From the IMG/VR virus record IMGVR_UViG_3300047379_000570, positions 1 through 64,000 of that record: a stretch of DNA of 64,000 bases; one strand, given 5' to 3'. The stretch comes from a virus. The notes beneath the pieces are model-generated. The model was not told where the DNA came from, did no database searches, and was given only the letters and a program-made list of their open reading frames with translations. Each line of letters opens with the position of its first letter. Position 1 is the first letter of the stretch. Both the position numbers and the translations under genes were made by a program. This document shows, piece after piece, positions 16,973-25,900 of this stretch.

Positions 16973-16994
16973 TATTTATCGTTGGCGATAAATA
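16973..16994. promoter_or_regulatory. Divergent late promoter pair (perfect palindrome)
   Basis: TATTTATC (16973-16980), spacer GTTGGC, GATAAATA (16987-16994): two identical late -10 elements back to back, one firing left into gp13 and one right into gp14. The minus transcript would have a leader of about 12 nt with GGAG. The plus element is 5 nt from the ATG at 17000, so that transcript is predicted to be leaderless. Confidence 0.85.
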
Positions 16995-16999
16995 TGTAT

Positions 17000-18172
17000 A
17001 TGCCAAGACTATCATTATATAAACCCGAACGCGGCAATGACTATTACTTTTTGGATAAGCAAATCCAAGAAATGTTTACCATTGGCGGCACCGATATTAA
17101 CATACACAAATACTTAGGTACTGATGCACCTAGTGAAGATGACCGTAGTGCTGTACAACCCGAGTACGATGCTGTAAAAGAAACAAATATACAAGATTTG
17201 TTATTCTTAGAAAATAGAGATAGAAAATACGATCCTGATGTTTATACAATGCGCGGCATTTATAATGTACAAGATATTGATTTTGATCTATCACAATTTG
17301 GATTATTTTTAAGTAATGATACATTGTTTATGACTATACCAATTAATAGCAGTGTAAAGACATTAGGCAGAAAGATTATGAGTGGCGATGTAATTGAATT
17401 GCCGCATTTAAAAGACGAATATGCATTAAATGACTACGATGTTTCACTTAAACGGTTTTATGTTGTAGAGGATGTAAACAGAGCCGCAGAAGGATTTAGT
17501 CAAACATGGTATCCACATTTATATAGACTAAAATTAAAACAAATTTATGATGGTCAAGAATATGCAGAAATACTTGATCTTCCTGTATCAGAAGATTCTG
17601 ATACAACACTAAGAGATGTATTATCTACCTATGAAAAAGAAATGCAAATTAATAGTGCAGTAGTTGCACAAGCAGAAGCAGACGCTCCTAAGAGTGGTTT
17701 TGACACTAGTCATTATTATTCTATAGCAACCGACGATAACGGCAATATTGCATTACAAACAGCAGATGAAACTGACTTAGATGCAAGTAATATTAATATT
17801 AATGCAGATGAAATAGCAGATAGGCCTGATAGAGCAGGATATTCAGGATACCTTGTTAACTACGGCGACGGCAATGCGCCAAATGGTTCTCCATTTGGCT
17901 TTGGTATACAATTTCCTAGAGATAATGCAGACGGAGATTATTTTTTGCGTACAGATTTTTTTCCAAATAGAATGTTTAAATTTGACGGCTTACGTTGGAT
18001 AAAGATAGAAGACAATTTAAGAATGGATCTAAGCAATACACTAGAACGCAGAACTTACAAGTCCTCGTTTATTAACAATACTGCAACAAATAATATAGAC
18101 GGCGAACAAGTTGAAGAAAGACAAAGTCTATCAAAGGCGCTTAGGCCAAAAAAACCAACGGCGGATAATTAA
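17000..18172 (+). CDS. gp14: gp14, neck protein
   Basis: A 390-residue neck protein starting at MPRLSLYKPERGNDY. An ATG two codons upstream (16994) overlaps the promoter and is less likely. Typical gp14 phrases include the start, then LDKQIQEMFTIGGTDI, KYDPDVYTMRGIYNVQDIDF and DVIELPHLKDE. T4 gp14 has 256 residues; the extra length is in the C-terminal half, which includes a domain ending FKFDGLRWIKIEDNL that resembles appended beta domains of marine phages. It forms the head-tail neck with gp13. Its stop overlaps the start of gp15 (TAATG). Confidence 0.88.
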   Translation: MPRLSLYKPERGNDYYFLDKQIQEMFTIGGTDINIHKYLGTDAPSEDDRSAVQPEYDAVKETNIQDLLFLENRDRKYDPDVYTMRGIYNVQDIDFDLSQFGLFLSNDTLFMTIPINSSVKTLGRKIMSGDVIELPHLKDEYALNDYDVSLKRFYVVEDVNRAAEGFSQTWYPHLYRLKLKQIYDGQEYAEILDLPVSEDSDTTLRDVLSTYEKEMQINSAVVAQAEADAPKSGFDTSHYYSIATDDNGNIALQTADETDLDASNININADEIADRPDRAGYSGYLVNYGDGNAPNGSPFGFGIQFPRDNADGDYFLRTDFFPNRMFKFDGLRWIKIEDNLRMDLSNTLERRTYKSSFINNTATNNIDGEQVEERQSLSKALRPKKPTADN

Positions 18173-19584
18173 TGTTACATTTTTACGACGGCCAAATAAG
18201 AAGATACACTACGCAAATGATGCGTATACTAAGTAACTTTCCAGTAAAAGATGGTAAGGGTACAATTAAAGACGTACCAGTAACATACGGAGATTTAACT
18301 AGGCAAGTAGCAAGTATTATTAGAGAAAATAGTGAAAACAAACTTCCAACTGTTCCTAGAATAGCTGTATACCTAACTGGATTAGAACTTGATAAAGATC
18401 GTTTAGCTGATGCTACTTATACACGCAAAACAAATATAAGGGAACGTGCATATGATACAGAAAACGAAGAATATCTTAACTATCAAGGCAAAAACTATAC
18501 AGTTGAAAGATTAATTCCAACTCCTTATATGATGCGATTAAATGCAGATATTTGGGCAAGTAATACTGATCAAAAACTACAACTACTAGAGCAAATACTA
18601 GTATTATTTAATCCTAGTTTAGAAATGCAAACTACTGATAACTTTATCGACTGGACTAGTATAACTGTTGTAAATTTAGAAAATGTAACATGGTCTAATC
18701 GAAGTATTCCTGTAGGTGTTGATAGTGAAATTGATATAGCAACACTTACGTTTAGTATTCCAATATATATTAGTCCGCCTACTAAAGTTAAAAAAATGGG
18801 CGTCATTACAAATGTTATTACTTCAATGTTTGACGAGTCAAGAGGTGATATTGACACTGGTATAAGTGCTCCTCAAATAAACCAATACGATGACTTTGCT
18901 AAGCCTGGTACAGTAGAAACTGGATTTGGTCGTAAAGCAAATACTGATATTTCAAAAGAGGCAGCTAACGTAAACTTTAATACATTTGGTGCATACGTAG
19001 ACGGAGATACTGTAAGATTAGTATCAAATGGAGCCGTTGGAGTTAAAAACTGGAGAGAAATATTTATAGCACTTCCAGGAACATATGCTGCGGATGTAGC
19101 TAGAGTATTCTTTAGAAGCATTGATAATGATAGTACAGCAACTGGCACATTTACCCTTAATCCGTTTGATGAAACTATAATTAACGTAAATTGGGATGAT
19201 GATAGTTTTCCATCAGACACTATTATTGCTGGTAGAACTAGTATTGATTATATTATTAATCCGTTAAATTACAATCCTACATCTATTAAAACACCTGGCT
19301 TACGCTTATTACTACTAGACAATTTAAGTAGCCCAGATGCAACAGAATATCCAGCAGCATGGAAAAATAGTGATAGCACAGGATTTTTTGCTAGTGCAAA
19401 CGACATTATAGAATGGGACGGCAACAATTGGTCAATTGTATTTGATGCTAGTGAATCTACAGAAACAGTATATACTACAAATCTTAATACTAGTACACAA
19501 TATAGATATAAAGATGATGAATGGTTAAAGTCAGTAGATGGAGATTATCCAGTTGGTACATGGAGGATTGACTTAACTGGCTAA
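18172..19584 (+). CDS. gp15: gp15, proximal tail sheath stabiliser/tail completion protein
   Basis: A 470-residue protein whose first 230 residues match the gp15 family: YDGQIRRYTTQMMRILSNF, VTYGDLTRQVASIIREN, RIAVYLTGLELDKDR and TFSIPIYISPPTKVKKMG. T4 gp15 (272 residues) caps the finished tail and contacts the neck. The remaining 240 residues are an added beta-rich region, which ends with DDEWLKSVDGDYPVG. The gene overlaps the gp14 stop by one base, so the two are translationally coupled. The extension parallels those in gp14 and gp18 and is probably surface-exposed. Confidence 0.88.
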   Translation: MLHFYDGQIRRYTTQMMRILSNFPVKDGKGTIKDVPVTYGDLTRQVASIIRENSENKLPTVPRIAVYLTGLELDKDRLADATYTRKTNIRERAYDTENEEYLNYQGKNYTVERLIPTPYMMRLNADIWASNTDQKLQLLEQILVLFNPSLEMQTTDNFIDWTSITVVNLENVTWSNRSIPVGVDSEIDIATLTFSIPIYISPPTKVKKMGVITNVITSMFDESRGDIDTGISAPQINQYDDFAKPGTVETGFGRKANTDISKEAANVNFNTFGAYVDGDTVRLVSNGAVGVKNWREIFIALPGTYAADVARVFFRSIDNDSTATGTFTLNPFDETIINVNWDDDSFPSDTIIAGRTSIDYIINPLNYNPTSIKTPGLRLLLLDNLSSPDATEYPAAWKNSDSTGFFASANDIIEWDGNNWSIVFDASESTETVYTTNLNTSTQYRYKDDEWLKSVDGDYPVGTWRIDLTG

Positions 19585-19592
19585 CTATATGT

Positions 19593-20033
19593 ATGACAGA
19601 TATGATTACATGTAGTGGAGCATTATTTTACACATTAGATACTAATAGATTTCTTTTCCTGCATAGAGCTAACGGCAAACGTAATAACATGTGGGGACTA
19701 GTCGGAGGCACTAACGAAGCTGCTGAAACTCCGTTCGAAGGACTTAAACGAGAAATTGAAGAAGAAATAGGATTTTTGCCAGATATCAAAAAAACACTTC
19801 CTTTAGAAAGTTTTTTAAGTGCAGATAGTAAATTTTATTTCCATACTTATCTTTGTGTAATACATTGTGAATTTATTCCTATCCTTAATAACGAACACGA
19901 CGGTTATGCTTGGTGTAGTTTTACTAAGTGGCCAAAACCGTTACATCATGGACTACGTAATACTTTACAAAGTAGAGTTAATTTAAATAAACTAGAAACT
20001 GTATTTCAAACTATAAATCTCCTTGACAAATAG
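19593..20033 (+). CDS. Nudix hydrolase
   Basis: A 146-residue Nudix protein. The Nudix box is visible as GGTNEAAE followed by seven residues and REIEEEIGF (about residues 42-65), with all key glutamates present. Nudix enzymes hydrolyse nucleoside diphosphates linked to another group, such as nucleotide sugars, (d)NTPs or ADP-ribose. It sits between the neck genes and the heptose genes; its final codons contain the -35 box of the hldE promoter. A house-cleaning role for nucleotide sugars or mRNA cap-like ends is possible. The substrate cannot be predicted from the sequence. Confidence 0.85.
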   Translation: MTDMITCSGALFYTLDTNRFLFLHRANGKRNNMWGLVGGTNEAAETPFEGLKREIEEEIGFLPDIKKTLPLESFLSADSKFYFHTYLCVIHCEFIPILNNEHDGYAWCSFTKWPKPLHHGLRNTLQSRVNLNKLETVFQTINLLDK

Positions 20034-20051
20034 CTTAAAAGAAAGTATAAT
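20023..20051 (+). promoter_or_regulatory. Consensus sigma70 promoter for the heptose operon
   Basis: TTGACA (20023-20028), 17-bp spacer, TATAAT (20046-20051): all 12 bases match. Six bases separate the -10 box from the hldE ATG, so the predicted +1 is the A of the ATG. The -35 box overlaps the stop codon region of the Nudix gene. Confidence 0.9.
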
Positions 20052-20057
20052 AAAGTT

Positions 20058-21200
20058 ATGAAAGTCTTAGTTCTTGGTGACATAATCATCGACAAATATA
20101 TTTACGGTACTAGTTCACGTATTAGTCCTGAGGCTCCTGTTCCTGTTGTAACATATAAACGTGAAGTTGAAACACTTGGCGGTGCAGGACTTGTATATGA
20201 AAATCTTAAAAGTTTAGGTGTTGATGTTGAGTTAGTTGAAACAAATCAGCCACACAGTATAAAAACACGCATTATATGTGACGGACATTATATCACACGA
20301 ATAGATGATGATAAAAATGCAAATGGTGACGAAGTATTGAGAGCTATCAAACGTCAACCTAATCTAGAACAATACGAATATGTTATTCTAAGTGATTACA
20401 ACAAAGGTACATTAGATGAGTCGATAGAGATTATTAAATATCTAAACACATTTGGCTGTAAGGTAATTGTAGATCCTAAAGAACATGCAACTCAATATAA
20501 AGACGCATGGTTAGTAAAACCTAATAACAGTGAATTTACTAAGTTTGGGTTTTGTCAGTGGCAAGGAAATATTATTACTACTAATGCTGGTGATAATGTA
20601 CTTGCTAGTATAGATGGTGTTGAGTATAATCTGCCTGTTGCACAAGTAGAAGTATCAGATGTTACTGGCGCAGGTGATTGTTTCTTAGCTGCATTTGTAT
20701 ACGGTTTAACTAAGAATTATGATTATACGCAATGTTTAGAACTTGCTATTAAAGGATCTAGACGTGCAGTACAGCACGTAGGTACACATATACTTACACA
20801 CAGTGATATTGAAGAACGTGTAATCTTTACAAACGGTGTGTTTGATATTATGCACACAGGACATTTTAATTTATTAAAAGAAGCACGTAGTTTAGGCGAC
20901 AAACTTGTAGTTGGGCTTAATTCAGATGCAAGCGTAAAGCGCCTAAAAGGCAACGCCCGTCCAATAAACAATATAGAAAAACGTGTTGAACAGATATCTA
21001 TACTACCTTGGGTAGATGAAGTTCACGTTTTTGAACAAGATACTCCTTATGAGTTAATTAAACATATACAGCCTAACTTAATTGTAAAAGGCGGAGATTA
21101 TACTGTTGAAACTGTTGTAGGACATGATTTAACTGATGTGCATATTATACCTACAGTAGACGGATACTCAACAACACAAATTATAGAGAATAGCAAATGA
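20058..21200 (+). CDS. hldE: HldE-like bifunctional heptose-7-P kinase / heptose-1-P adenylyltransferase
   Basis: A 380-residue two-domain enzyme of ADP-heptose synthesis. Residues 1 to about 250 are a PfkB/ribokinase-type domain: VLGDIIIDKYIYG at the start, the GGAG segment, and the catalytic GAGDCFLAAF. Residues from about 255 are a nucleotidyltransferase domain with FTNGVFDIMHTGH (HxGH), GLNSDASVKRLKG and IVKGGDY. In E. coli HldE (477 residues) the first domain phosphorylates D-glycero-D-manno-heptose-7-P at C1 and the second adds AMP. The kinase domain here is shortened. The gene has no ribosome binding site and starts right after a consensus promoter. Its last four bases overlap hldD (ATGA). 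Confidence 0.88.
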   Translation: MKVLVLGDIIIDKYIYGTSSRISPEAPVPVVTYKREVETLGGAGLVYENLKSLGVDVELVETNQPHSIKTRIICDGHYITRIDDDKNANGDEVLRAIKRQPNLEQYEYVILSDYNKGTLDESIEIIKYLNTFGCKVIVDPKEHATQYKDAWLVKPNNSEFTKFGFCQWQGNIITTNAGDNVLASIDGVEYNLPVAQVEVSDVTGAGDCFLAAFVYGLTKNYDYTQCLELAIKGSRRAVQHVGTHILTHSDIEERVIFTNGVFDIMHTGHFNLLKEARSLGDKLVVGLNSDASVKRLKGNARPINNIEKRVEQISILPWVDEVHVFEQDTPYELIKHIQPNLIVKGGDYTVETVVGHDLTDVHIIPTVDGYSTTQIIENSK

Positions 21201-22015
21201 GAATATTAATAACTGGATATAAAGGATTTATTGGAAGAAATCTAGCAATGTATTTGCAGCGTCAAGGACATGATGTAGAAGGATGGGAATGGCAGCCTGG
21301 TATCATTCCTAGTACAGAAGACTACGATTGGTGTATACATTTAGGTGCAATTAGTTCAACTACTTTTACTGATGTAAATCAAATACTAGAACAAAATTTT
21401 GAATTTAGTATTAGGCTTGCACAAGTGTGTGAAAACTTTGGTACTAATTTACAATATGCATCTAGTGCAAGTGTATACGGACCTACTACACATTTTACTG
21501 AAGATGGTCCTTTATTGCCGCAGTCGCCGTATGCATGGTCAAAATATTTGTTTGATAGATATATTACACAATACAAGGACGAATTCGGTATCTTAGTGCA
21601 AGGCTTCCGTTACTTTAATGTGTACGGAGAAGGCGAAGAACACAAAGGTGATCAAGCAAGTCCTTATACTAAATTTGCATATCAAGCTAAAGACAACGGT
21701 GTAATTAAATTATTTGAAGATAGTAATAACTATCTTAGAGATTTTGTATGTGTAGAAGACATATGTAAAGTACACGAACTAATGTTAAATGTAGATGCTA
21801 CAGACATTTACAATGTAGGCACAGGACGTCCAGTAAGTTTTGAAACAGTAGCACAAACTATTGTTAACAAACTTGGCGGACAAATTGAATATATCCCAAT
21901 GCCAGAAAATTTAAAGTCGCAATACCAAAGTTATACATGTGCTAATATAGATAAATTAAATTCTGTAATAGATATGAATTGGACAAATATAGAGGATTAT
22001 ATTAATGGAAAGTGA
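21197..22015 (+). CDS. hldD: HldD-like ADP-heptose 6-epimerase (NAD-dependent epimerase)
   Basis: A 272-residue short-chain dehydrogenase/epimerase. The NAD-binding motif GYKGFIGRN lies at residues 7-15, followed by the SSASVYG segment and the YAWSK catalytic Tyr/Lys pair near residue 112. The phrase FRYFNVYGEGEEHKGDQAS is very close to the diagnostic HldD stretch in E. coli HldD (310 residues). That enzyme converts ADP-D-glycero-D-manno-heptose to the L-glycero form used in LPS inner core. It overlaps hldE by 4 nt and the cupin gene by 11 nt, a tightly coupled operon. A general NDP-sugar epimerase is the fallback assignment. Confidence 0.85.
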   Translation: MRILITGYKGFIGRNLAMYLQRQGHDVEGWEWQPGIIPSTEDYDWCIHLGAISSTTFTDVNQILEQNFEFSIRLAQVCENFGTNLQYASSASVYGPTTHFTEDGPLLPQSPYAWSKYLFDRYITQYKDEFGILVQGFRYFNVYGEGEEHKGDQASPYTKFAYQAKDNGVIKLFEDSNNYLRDFVCVEDICKVHELMLNVDATDIYNVGTGRPVSFETVAQTIVNKLGGQIEYIPMPENLKSQYQSYTCANIDKLNSVIDMNWTNIEDYINGK

Positions 22016-22424
22016 AACTACTCGATTAAATGGCGTTGTAGAAAAAGGATGGGGTTACGAATTAATCTGGGCAACTAATGACAAATATTGTGGGAAACTT
22101 ATGGTTTTCCAAAAAGCGGGCGCTCGATTTAGTATGCATTTTCACCGAGAAAAAGATGAAACTTGGTTTGTAAACAATGGTAGATTTTTAGTAAAATGGA
22201 TTGATACTAAAACTGCTAAATGGGATGAAAGAGAGCTTAAAGCAGGCGATACATGGCATAATCCTCCATTACAGCCACACCAACTAATTGCTATTACAGC
22301 AGGAAGTAGTATTACAGAAGTAAGCACACCTGATAGTGTTGAAGATAACTATCGAGTTGCGCCAGGTGACAGTCAAAGAGAAAACAATGAGCCGATTCCA
22401 GAAGCCAGTACAGCAACAGAATAG
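22005..22424 (+). CDS. Cupin protein, mannose-6-phosphate isomerase type II-like
   Basis: A 139-residue single cupin. Motif 1 is present as ARFSMHFHREKDETW (metal ligands His, His, Glu) and the second motif supplies a histidine in LQPHQLIAI. The phrases GWGYELIW at the start and MHFHREKDETW resemble the C-terminal cupin domain of mannose-6-phosphate isomerase/guanylyltransferase. It probably isomerises or binds a sugar phosphate. In this operon it could supply the isomerase step (sedoheptulose-7-P to heptose-7-P), for which no GmhA gene is seen, but that is speculative. Overlap with both neighbours supports joint expression. Confidence 0.75.
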   Translation: MESETTRLNGVVEKGWGYELIWATNDKYCGKLMVFQKAGARFSMHFHREKDETWFVNNGRFLVKWIDTKTAKWDERELKAGDTWHNPPLQPHQLIAITAGSSITEVSTPDSVEDNYRVAPGDSQRENNEPIPEASTATE

Positions 22425-22983
22425 TTATACCAAATACGTTGTTGGTTTAGATCGCGACGGAGTAATCAATAAAGATCTTGGAACATATGTTACTAAATCT
22501 CAAGATTTTATTCCTATAGAAAAAAGTTTAGAAGCAATTGCATTAATACGATCTAAAGGTCATCAAATTGTAATTATTACAAATCAAGGCGGAATACAAA
22601 AGGGTGTACTTACAGAGACACAAGTAAATGAAGTCCACAAACACATGTTTGACCTTTTAGGAAAAGTAGGATGTCCAAGTATTGACGGATTGTATCATAG
22701 CTCTAGTAGTTTAAAACATGATTTTTTTGCTAAACCTAATATAGGAATGTTTGAACGTGCCCAAGATGAAATACCTAATGTTAATTTTTCTAAAGGCATA
22801 TACATTGGTGATAAACTTTCTGATCTAAAAGCAGCAGATAAAATAGGCGCAAAGCCTATACTAGTGCGTACTGGATACGGATTAGAAACTGAAAAACTGC
22901 TTAATACTCGTTTTACTTATAACAAACTTAAAAAGAAAACTCGAATATTTGATAGTCTTTGGGACGTTGCACAAGCCCTTTAG
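22387..22983 (+). CDS. GmhB-like HAD phosphatase (heptose bisphosphatase family)
   Basis: A 198-residue HAD enzyme using the ATG at 22387 (MSRFQKPVQQQ), which overlaps the cupin gene by 38 bases. Motif I is LDRDGVINKD with nucleophile Asp22, motif II is IITNQGG, and motifs III/IV are KPNIGMF and GDKLSDLKAADK. This is the GmhB/HisB-N arrangement; GmhB removes the C7 phosphate of heptose-1,7-bisphosphate between the two HldE steps. The cysteines that bind zinc in E. coli GmhB are missing (the loop reads YHSSSSLKHDFFAKP). Its stop overlaps, on the opposite strand, the stop of the giant fibre gene. Given hldE and hldD next to it, GmhB function is likely. Confidence 0.8.
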   Translation: MSRFQKPVQQQNSYTKYVVGLDRDGVINKDLGTYVTKSQDFIPIEKSLEAIALIRSKGHQIVIITNQGGIQKGVLTETQVNEVHKHMFDLLGKVGCPSIDGLYHSSSSLKHDFFAKPNIGMFERAQDEIPNVNFSKGIYIGDKLSDLKAADKIGAKPILVRTGYGLETEKLLNTRFTYNKLKKKTRIFDSLWDVAQAL

Positions 22984-25900
22984 GCTTGCGCTTCACCCCA
23001 TTTAAGAATCAAGTTAGCTTCAACATTTGTACCGCCCACTTTATACACATTAATAGCAAGTACGTCTGGACCATTTGGGAATGTTCCTCGTCCACCTAGC
23101 GTAGTGTTTGTAAGCTCTTTCAATTCACTAAAGTCAACAGTTGCACGTTCTCCTGGTGTTGCAATAAAGGAGAACACAGTTTCACCTGGTTGTGCATAGG
23201 GTGGTTGAACGAATGTAAATTCTACTGTACCACTACCTGCTGTTAGTGTTCCACTAAACGAATTGTTAAACTGTATTTCATAAAATTCAGTAGATCCATG
23301 TTGTTTAGGAGTTATACTGTTAACCTGTGTGTTAGCAGGGAAAGTTACTGTGCCGCCGTTACTTAGATTTGTACCTTGCTTAACTCCTGCACTATCAACT
23401 TCTGATTTACTAAGATATGCAAAGTTTCTGCCTACAAGTGATTGATTAAACGTAAATGTCATAGTCTGACCAGAGCCTACAGTGTTTTGAACATTTTGAG
23501 ACAGTCTAACAAAAACGTAATTGCTGTTGTTTTCATCTACAGAAGTAATAGTTGTACCGCTCCGTATGTTGCTGCCAGTAACTGTAGCACCAACTACAAT
23601 AGGACCATTTGATTCATATTGTGATTTGTTTAGATATAGATAGTTACCTCGTCTCCAAGTACTATAAAATGTATTTACAGTAAATGATAAACTACCAACT
23701 GCTGTAGCTGTTGCTGTAGTAGCAGCATCACCTGATGACCATACAACAGAACCACCAGCAGCAACTTGGGCAAAGCTAGGCTGACCACCTTGCGCAACAC
23801 CGCTCAATGTTGTCCAACCAACATCGTTTGGATTGATTGGATAGTTTTGCGGGTTAAGTACACCTTCAACAACAATACCGCCAGTTATTGGTGCATTACT
23901 ATTTCCAGTATCAACACCGTCTGATGTAACTTCAAGACCTTGTAGCAACAATTGTGCTCTGTTTAGTAGTTCTCTTTCACCTAAGTCTCCAATAATTGCG
24001 TTTGATACACTAGGTGCTAGTCTAATCATAAACGCTGTTTGTTTAGTAGTACTAACCTCAATTCCTGGTTCTGCATATGAGAAGATATATCCTCTATCTT
24101 CATCAAATCCGCCGTCTGTTAAGAACGCCGAACCCCAGTGACTAATTAAAGGAGTAATTGTATTACTAATTAATATTACGCCAGTTCTTGCCTCATGCGG
24201 GACAGCTCCGCCTGCGCTATAAGTACGTTCGGCGCCTGCTTGGAAGTTAGTTAATGTTGTTCCTCTTGTTAAACCAGTTAGATGATTTGAAGAACGTCCA
24301 CTAAACGTAATAATTTCATTATCAATATAAACAGTGCCGTATTCTGGGAAGAAACTTCCGTCCACTAGTTCTAAAGTAGTTGCACTTGCATCCAAATCTG
24401 CTGCTAGTTTACCCGGAGGTCCTTCGTTAGTAACTTCATAACGCACAGGCAAGTTACCTGAACGCATAAATGCTTCTGTGTTTACGTTTGAGTTACGCAT
24501 TCTGTGACAGAATATAAAGTTACCATCTTGTCCACGTAGCATAAAGTCAATAAAACCAGCACCATACCAACTGTATTGAATACCAATCATTTGCATTTTA
24601 GCAATGTCAATGTCATAACCACTTGGTCCGGTGCCATCCAATGTGTCTAGATTAAAGTCAGCTGACTTAACTTTCTTATCAATAACTAGATTCATTTTTG
24701 CACCAGTAGCAGGAGTTACACCTCTAAAGTCAGGCGTAACAGTACAAGATGTTTGGCTAGTAACATTTGTTACCACGTGTGTCATACCTTTGATAATAAC
24801 TCTATCACCTGCTGTTAACTGATCGCGGAATCTTGTGTTTGTTCCTGTTACTAGATTCCCGTCAACTTCAATTGCAATAGTTCCAGCTACCTGCTGAGTA
24901 CCAGTACGTTGATTAACACTAACGTTAGTACCGTCGAATTCCCAGAAAATACCGTTTTGATCGTCAAAGATGCCTGAACGTACAGTTGCGCCGTGCCATG
25001 CAACAACACTCATTTGTGCGCCAAAACCAATGTTGGCTTCTTGTTTAAATGCTCCAATAGTATCTTCAACTACGGCTGTATTTCTTCTTTTCTTAAGTTC
25101 TGCAAGAGTATCTGCAATTCTTGTAGATAACGATTCAGCTTGTGAAACACCGTCTAAATAATTTATAAGATCGTTAGTATCATCTACAGTGAAGCTTCCT
25201 GAGTTGTTAATATCGCCCCACGCATATCCATCTGGTGCAGTCTCGTTGATAAAGAAATCGTGTATGTCATTAGTGTTAGTTCCACCTGCTGCTTCATCAA
25301 ATGCAACAACTAGTGGTGACGTATTAGTCGGCGAGTTTAAAACAATTTCTGTAGTGTCGCCTAATCTGCGTTTTGATCTAACTGTAAATGAACGTTCACT
25401 TAATACTTCTTCAACTGTGTAATCAAATCCTGGAGGTACTTCTGGATTAACTCCTGAATTATATCCCGGTGTTTCTACACCTAACAATCTAATTATACCA
25501 CCTGCTTGTACGCCGTGATCGTTATCATCTGTTGTAATAGTAATTAACGAATTAAGTTCTGTTCCAGCTGCCGATATAGTTGAAAGATCGTAACTTGGAG
25601 CAAATAGCGCACCAGTTGTATACATAATACCCTTACCTGATTGGTAACGAATATATTTTTTACTTTGACGTATTGCTTGTGCGCCATGCTGTGGACCGCC
25701 TGTTCCTAACTGCACACCGCCATCAAATGGTCTGTGAACAAAGAAGCTGTCTGGCCTTGCATATATTACGCCATTGATCGGATCAGTAGCATCTGTTGTA
25801 ATTGTTCCTGCTGCTCTAGCAGTATATCTTAGTTTATCTATTGCCGGAATATTAGTAACAAGGAATGCTCCGTCTGCAAGATCATGATTGTTTGTTCCGT

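Noticed and set aside
16956-17015. N-terminal extension of gp13 to 17015
   Set aside because: It would cross the divergent late promoters and the gp14 start, and the ATG at 16955 has a good ribosome binding site.
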